Shown one piece after another: positions 4,120 through 8,166 of a DNA stretch of 8,166 nt. The notes beneath the pieces are model-generated. The model was not told the DNA's origin and made no database searches. It saw only the letters and a program-made list of their open reading frames with translations. How positions within the stretch are numbered: position 1 is the first letter of the stretch; each line of letters opens with the position of its first letter. Position numbers and translations under genes: made by a program. This stretch comes from an uncultured Chloroflexota bacterium. GTDB lineage: Bacteria > Chloroflexota > Anaerolineae > Anaerolineales > Anaerolineaceae. The stretch is taken from the NCBI GenBank assembly GCA_902795255.1, contig CADBKS010000128.1:1-8166 (forward strand). The letters run 5' to 3'.

Positions 4120-6909
4120 ATGGAACAATATGTTGTTACCGGAATGACTTGCGCAGCCTGCCAGGCCCGGGTTGAAAAAGCCGTTTCGAAGGTTCCCGGT
4201 GTCAAGTCGGTCTCCGTCAGCCTGCTGACGAACTCGATGGGCGTCGAAGGAACAGCCTCCTCAGGAGAGATCATTAAAGCCGTGACCGACGCCGGTTACG
4301 GTGCCAGTCTGAAGAACGCCGACAAAAGTGCTGCCAAATCCAGCAATTACGCAGCGGAAGAGGAAGCCCTGAAGGACCACGAAACGCCGAAACTGAAGCG
4401 CCGTCTGATCCTTTCCGTCGGTTTCCTGATTGCCCTGATGTATGTCACGATGGGCTTCAACATGTGGGGCTGGCCGCTGCCTTCCTATTTCCAGCACAAT
4501 CACCTTGGTCTGACGCTGGTCCAGATGATCCTGGCCGCTGCTGTCATGATCATCAACAACAAATTCTTCACATCCGGGTTTAAGTCCGTTTTCCACGGCG
4601 CACCGAACATGGACACGCTGGTCGCGCTCGGTTCCTCCGTCGCTTTCGGCTGGAGCACATTTGTATTCTTCAAGATGTGCGGCATGCTCACGACTGGGAC
4701 ACCCAACAGCGAACTGCACCACATCTACCACAACGAGCTGTATTTTGAAACAGCAGCCATGATCCCGTGTCTGATCACCGTCGGGAAGATGCTGGAAGCC
4801 ATGTCCAAGGGCCGCACCACCGATGCGCTGAAGAGCCTGATGAAGCTGGCCCCGAAGACCGCGGTCCTGCTGCGTGACGGGAAAGAAGTGGAAGTCGGGA
4901 TCGATGAAGTCCGCACCGGCGATATCTTCGTTGTCCGCCCGGGGGAAAACATCCCAGTCGACGGTATTGTCCTTGAAGGCACCAGCGCGGTCAACGAATC
5001 CGCACTGACGGGTGAATCCATCCCGGTCGATAAGGCTGAAGGCGACCACGTCAGCGCCGCCACCACCAACCAGTCCGGTTACATCCGCTGTCAGGCGACC
5101 CGTGTCGGTGAAGACACCACGCTGGCCCAGATCATCCAGATGGTTTCCGATGCAGCCGCCACCAAGGCCCCGATCGCCCGCATCGCGGACAGAGTCTCCG
5201 CTGTCTTCGTTCCGGCTGTCATCAGCATCTCCCTGATCGTTGTCATCGGCTGGCTGATCGCCGGGGCAAACCTGAGCGACGCCCTTGCCCGCGGCATCTG
5301 CGTGCTGGTCATTTCCTGCCCGTGCGCGCTCGGTCTTGCGACCCCTGTGGCCATCATGGTTGGCAACGGCCTCGGTGCCAAGAACGGGATCCTCTTCAAG
5401 ACCAGTGAATCCCTTGAAAACACCGGCCGCATCGACATCGTCGTGATGGACAAGACCGGTACGATCACCCAGGGCGAACCGAAAGTCACCGATGTCGTCG
5501 CGCTGGATCCTCAGCTGCTTGAAAAAGCTTACGCACTCGAACAGAAGAGTGAACACCCGCTTGCCCGTGCGGTCGTCGCGGAAGCCGAAGCGAAGGGCGT
5601 CAAACAGTCCTCCGAAGTCAGCGACTTCAAAGCCCTGCCAGGCAACGGTCTGATCGGCAGACTCGGCAGCAGCACGATCAACGGCGGCAGCCGCAAATAT
5701 ATCGAATCTCTGGTGAAACTTCCGGCTGATGTTGCAGAGAAAGCGGAAAAATTCGCGTCCGAAGGCAAGACCCCGCTGTTCTTTGCCGAAAACGGAAAGC
5801 TGCTCGGCATTATCGCTGTTGCTGATGTGATCAAACCGGATTCTCCGGATGCGATCCGCCAGATGAACAACCTCGGCCTCACCACCGTCATGCTGACCGG
5901 CGATAACGAAAAGACCGCGAAAGCCATCGCTGCCCAGACCGGTGTCAGCAACGTGATCGCAGGTGTCCTGCCGGACGGTAAGGAAGCCGTGATCCGCAAG
6001 CTGCAGGAAAGCGGCAAGGTCGCCATGGTCGGTGACGGCATCAACGATGCCCCGGCCCTGACCCGTGCGGATATCGGTATCGCCATCGGCGCCGGTACGG
6101 ACGTTGCCATCGACAGCGCCGACGTCGTCCTGATGAACAGCAAACTGACCGATGTCTCCGCTGCGATCCGCCTCAGCCGCGCGACCCTGCGCAATATCTA
6201 TGAAAACCTGTTCTGGGCATTCTTCTACAATGCCATCTGCATCCCGCTGGCTGCAGGTCTTTACGGATGGAAGATGAACCCGATGTACGGTGCGGCGGCC
6301 ATGAGCCTCTCCAGCTTCACGGTCTGCATGAACGCACTGCGCCTGAACCTCTTCAAGCTGCATGATTCCAAACATGACAAACCGCGCGGCAAGAAAAAGA
6401 ACATCGTCATTCCGGATTTCCACTTCGAATCCGCCCCTGTCGCTCCGGTCGTTCTGGATGAAGGTCCGAAAGAACAGGTAACGGTCAATATCGAAGGTCT
6501 GATGTGCGGCCACTGCGAACAGACCACCAAGAAAGCGCTGGAAGCACTGCCCTTCGTTGCCGAAGCGAAAGCCGACCACGAAGCCGGAAATGCCGTGATC
6601 ACCCTCACCGGCAGGATGGATGAAGCCGCGGTCAAAAACGCGATCGAATCCGCCGGATATGTTTACAAGGGTGTCGCCGGGAACGCAGCCGGCAGCAAAG
6701 ATCAGGTAACGGTCAATATCGAAGGCCTGATGTGCGGCCACTGCGAACAGACAACCAAGAAGGCTCTGGAAGCACTGCCCTTCGTTGCCGAAGCGAAAGC
6801 CGACCACGAAGCCGGAAACGCTGTGATCACCCTCAAGGGTGCCTTCGATGAAGCCGCTGTCAAAAACGCGATCGAATCTGCCGGGTACGTTTACCACGGC
6901 GTCATGTAA
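4120..6909 (+). CDS. copA: Copper-exporting P1B-type ATPase CopA with one N-terminal and two C-terminal metal-binding domains
   Basis: A 929-residue inner-membrane pump that uses ATP to export Cu(+), longer than the usual 700-830. In order: an N-terminal HMA domain with MTCAAC (C11, C14); membrane segments near 95-112, 130-146, 164-185 and 206-224; actuator TGES (297-300); segments near 361-383 and 389-413 with the CPC copper site C400-P-C402; phosphorylation site DKTGT (D444); nucleotide-binding HP (479-480) and GNG (508-510); TGDN (593-596); GDGINDAP (638-645); and last segments near 690-714 (YN, 703-704) and 720-740 (MSLSS, 728-732). CPC, YN and MxxSS together are the Cu(+) signature. After a charged linker come two near-identical HMA domains, each with MCGHC. 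The ATG at 4120 has AAAGGA eight bases upstream, 15 bases after csoR. Codon use is strongly biased, with no TTA, CTA or TCA after residue 48. Confidence 0.97.
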   Translation: MEQYVVTGMTCAACQARVEKAVSKVPGVKSVSVSLLTNSMGVEGTASSGEIIKAVTDAGYGASLKNADKSAAKSSNYAAEEEALKDHETPKLKRRLILSVGFLIALMYVTMGFNMWGWPLPSYFQHNHLGLTLVQMILAAAVMIINNKFFTSGFKSVFHGAPNMDTLVALGSSVAFGWSTFVFFKMCGMLTTGTPNSELHHIYHNELYFETAAMIPCLITVGKMLEAMSKGRTTDALKSLMKLAPKTAVLLRDGKEVEVGIDEVRTGDIFVVRPGENIPVDGIVLEGTSAVNESALTGESIPVDKAEGDHVSAATTNQSGYIRCQATRVGEDTTLAQIIQMVSDAAATKAPIARIADRVSAVFVPAVISISLIVVIGWLIAGANLSDALARGICVLVISCPCALGLATPVAIMVGNGLGAKNGILFKTSESLENTGRIDIVVMDKTGTITQGEPKVTDVVALDPQLLEKAYALEQKSEHPLARAVVAEAEAKGVKQSSEVSDFKALPGNGLIGRLGSSTINGGSRKYIESLVKLPADVAEKAEKFASEGKTPLFFAENGKLLGIIAVADVIKPDSPDAIRQMNNLGLTTVMLTGDNEKTAKAIAAQTGVSNVIAGVLPDGKEAVIRKLQESGKVAMVGDGINDAPALTRADIGIAIGAGTDVAIDSADVVLMNSKLTDVSAAIRLSRATLRNIYENLFWAFFYNAICIPLAAGLYGWKMNPMYGAAAMSLSSFTVCMNALRLNLFKLHDSKHDKPRGKKKNIVIPDFHFESAPVAPVVLDEGPKEQVTVNIEGLMCGHCEQTTKKALEALPFVAEAKADHEAGNAVITLTGRMDEAAVKNAIESAGYVYKGVAGNAAGSKDQVTVNIEGLMCGHCEQTTKKALEALPFVAEAKADHEAGNAVITLKGAFDEAAVKNAIESAGYVYHGVM
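6472..6675 (+). repeat. copA C-terminal HMA domain, copy 1 (residues 785-852)
   Basis: First unit of an in-frame tandem duplication inside copA with a period of 228 bases (76 codons). It encodes a complete heavy-metal-associated domain with GLMCGHC (793-799) and metal ligands C796 and C799. It matches copy 2 at 63 of 68 residues. A short AGNAAGSK linker (853-860) separates the copies. Confidence 0.93.
6700..6903 (+). repeat. copA C-terminal HMA domain, copy 2 (residues 861-928)
   Basis: Second unit of the duplication, with GLMCGHC at 869-875 and ligands C872 and C875; it ends one residue before the protein terminus. By hand count 22 of 204 bases differ from copy 1. Twelve of the changed codons are silent; the five amino-acid changes are E785/D861, T830/K906, R832/A908, M833/F909 and K850/H926. 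The copper-binding loop is unchanged. Confidence 0.93.
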
Positions 6910-6915
6910 AACACA

Positions 6916-6932
6916 TTCAGGAGTCTCCTGAA
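6916..6932. repeat. Short perfect inverted repeat after copA
   Basis: TTCAGGAGTCTCCTGAA has eight-base arms around a single central base. It lies six bases after the copA stop codon and just before the intrinsic terminator. In RNA it would fold as a seven-pair stem with a three-base loop. It is not followed by a T run and so is not itself a terminator. Confidence 0.6.
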
Positions 6933-6940
6933 ACGAACAG

Positions 6941-6972
6941 CCCGCCGGCCGGAACCGGCGGGTTTTTATTTT
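6941..6972 (+). terminator. Intrinsic terminator of the csoR-copA operon
   Basis: CCCGCCGG (6941-6948) pairs perfectly with CCGGCGGG (6955-6962) across a six-base loop, followed at once by TTTTTATTTT (6963-6972). A strong Rho-independent terminator 31 bases after the copA stop. Confidence 0.95.
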
Positions 6973-6999
6973 CATAATGAATTCCGCCCCGGCAAAGAC

Positions 7000-7008
7000 T
7001 GATAAAAT
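7000..7008 (+). promoter_or_regulatory. Possible extended -10 promoter of the GH36 gene
   Basis: TGATAAAAT reads as TGn plus TAAAAT (7003-7008), an extended -10 element one base from consensus. No clear -35 box is visible at the right distance. It is the best promoter candidate between the copA terminator and the GH36 start, with transcription expected near 7015. Confidence 0.45.
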
Positions 7009-7017
7009 AGATTCATA

Positions 7018-7035
7018 ACGGCGCTCATCTGCCGT
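7018..7035 (+). other. Small stem-loop in the GH36 5' leader
   Basis: ACGGC (7018-7022) and GCCGT (7031-7035) can pair across an eight-base loop, ending one base before the GGGAG ribosome binding site (7037-7041). It would sit at the very 5' end of the predicted transcript. Short and possibly chance. Confidence 0.3.
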
Positions 7036-7049
7036 CGGGAGAATACCGC

Positions 7050-8166
7050 ATGGAACTGCAGACAGAACTGAAATGGCGCGTAAACAAAAAAAGCGGATCA
7101 TTCACGATCCGGCCCGGGGAGAACCATCTGTCCGTGCCGGTCCGTCCGGGAGAGGTCTTGAATACCGTCAGGGCAGAGCTTCCCGTCCCGCCTTCTCCGA
7201 AAATGTTTTTTAACGGCTATCAAACCTGGACCTACTGTCCGGAATACGCACCGGGGGACCGGATCCGCGGGCTGGGCGGATTCCCGAAAATCGGGCTCGA
7301 TCTGGCGGGGATCGACCGGTTCGGCGATTACCACTTTATCCGATACCCGCACAAAAAGGGCGTATTCCACGGTTTTTCTTACTGCTATTTCCGGAACAGG
7401 GAAACGTACCGGCTGATCGCGTCCCTGAATGAACGGCCGGGTTACACCCTGCTCAGCTATGACGTCAGCACAGCACTTCTCACACTTGAGCGGGACTGCG
7501 CGGGCATGGCAGCTGCGGGAACAGCGTTTCCGGCCTTTGACCTCTTTTACGCGGAAGGATCCGAAAGAGATGTCTTTGATCGGTGGTTCGAAGCCCTCGA
7601 AATCCGCAGCAGCACACCGCGCATCAGGGGATATTCAAGCTGGTACAACCACTATACACGCATCAGTGAAAAAAGCATACTGGACGATCTGCGGGGAGCC
7701 CGCAGTCTGTTTGATCCGGGCGATCTGTTCCAGATCGATGACGGCTGGGAATCCCGGGCCGGCGACTGGGAAACCGCCGACAGCCGGAAATTTCCGCGCG
7801 GTCTGAAACCGCTTGTGCGGGAGATCCATGACGCGGGATTCAAAGCAGGGCTGTGGCTGGCCCCCTTCGTATGCTCCCGCCGGTCCGCTCTCTTCCGCGG
7901 ACATTCCGACTATCTGCTCCGATACAGAGGGAAACCATGGCAGGCCGGACCGAACTGGGGCGGATCCTTCGCCCTGGATATCGACCATCCGGGCGTTCGG
8001 GAATATCTCACCGGTGTTTTCAGACGGATCTTTGAAGAGTGGGGCTTCGACTTCGTAAAGCTCGATTTTCTCTACGCGGCCGCACCGTTCGCGACCGGAG
8101 ATCACGGAGAACGGTCCGATATGCCGTTTACGGAATCCCGGGCCGGACGCATGATCCGCGCGATGG
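7050..8166 (+). CDS. GH36 alpha-galactosidase, short TmGalA-like form, N-terminal 372 residues (cut by window edge)
   Basis: A retaining glycoside hydrolase expected to release terminal alpha-galactose from raffinose- or melibiose-type sugars. No signal peptide is visible, so it should act in the cytoplasm on imported sugars. An N-terminal beta-sandwich region (about 1-180) is followed by the catalytic barrel: YSSWYNHY (195-202), FQIDDGWE (227-234) with substrate-binding D230/D231, GLWLAPF (267-273), FALDIDHP and VKLDFLYAA with predicted nucleophile D339. The spacing closely follows Thermotoga maritima GalA (D220/D221, nucleophile D327), a roughly 550-residue enzyme, rather than the 700-residue GH36 forms. 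The acid/base aspartate and C-terminal domain lie beyond 8166. The ATG at 7050 has GGGAG eight bases upstream. The gene starts a new unit after the copA terminator. Codons such as CGG and GGA are used freely, unlike copA. Exact substrate is unproven. Confidence 0.88.
   Translation, partial: MELQTELKWRVNKKSGSFTIRPGENHLSVPVRPGEVLNTVRAELPVPPSPKMFFNGYQTWTYCPEYAPGDRIRGLGGFPKIGLDLAGIDRFGDYHFIRYPHKKGVFHGFSYCYFRNRETYRLIASLNERPGYTLLSYDVSTALLTLERDCAGMAAAGTAFPAFDLFYAEGSERDVFDRWFEALEIRSSTPRIRGYSSWYNHYTRISEKSILDDLRGARSLFDPGDLFQIDDGWESRAGDWETADSRKFPRGLKPLVREIHDAGFKAGLWLAPFVCSRRSALFRGHSDYLLRYRGKPWQAGPNWGGSFALDIDHPGVREYLTGVFRRIFEEWGFDFVKLDFLYAAAPFATGDHGERSDMPFTESRAGRMIRAM

Noticed and set aside
6971..7018. 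Repeated TTCATAA on both sides of the GH36 promoter (6971 and 7012)
   Set aside because: Only seven A/T-rich bases, no symmetry and no relation to a promoter element; expected by chance in this intergenic region.
4261..7101. A 946-residue open frame on the minus strand antisense to copA
   Set aside because: It is codon-for-codon antisense to a clear CopA pump, encodes no recognisable domain, and crosses the copA terminator. Avoidance of TTA, CTA and TCA in copA fully explains it.

Overview
The window looks like chromosomal DNA of a moderately high-GC (mid-50s % by eye) member of the Bacillota, probably a gut-type clostridial or erysipelotrichial lineage. This rests on a CsoR copper sensor of the Gram-positive type, a Cys-anchored lipoprotein, strong AGGA/GGGAG ribosome binding sites, TATAAT promoters and a TmGalA-like GH36 enzyme. 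The genus cannot be named from the sequence.

Left block (1-2669, minus strand): a compact nonulosonic-acid operon read right to left. A promoter (2642-2669) drives an SDR oxidoreductase. The next gene is a CMP-sialic/legionaminic acid synthetase fused to a KdsC-like HAD phosphatase, and it overlaps the SDR stop. NeuB synthase follows 20 bases later and runs off the left edge. NeuB condenses an N-acyl hexosamine with PEP, NeuA activates the sugar with CTP, and the SDR belongs to the type found in such loci. The block probably supplies a sialic- or legionaminic-type sugar for the cell surface.

Middle (2705-3664, minus strand): a separately promoted lipoprotein with a Thr/Pro-rich stalk and a papain-like C39-type domain that keeps a Cys-His-Asp triad. 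It is divergent from the copper operon.

Right-centre (3703-6972, plus strand): a self-contained copper efflux operon. A promoter is embedded in two perfect CsoR-type operators, followed by csoR, then a CopA-type Cu(+) P1B-ATPase, then a strong intrinsic terminator. The ATPase carries one N-terminal metal-binding domain and, unusually, two nearly identical C-terminal metal-binding domains made by an internal tandem duplication. No stand-alone CopZ chaperone is present in the window.

Right end (about 7000-8166, plus strand): the first 372 residues of a cytoplasmic GH36 alpha-galactosidase resembling the short Thermotoga GalA form, cut by the window edge.

No RNA gene, insertion sequence, CRISPR array or attachment site was seen. 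The best candidate for something unusual is the CopA C-terminal duplication together with its two-operator promoter; the rest is recognisable biology in ordinary arrangement.
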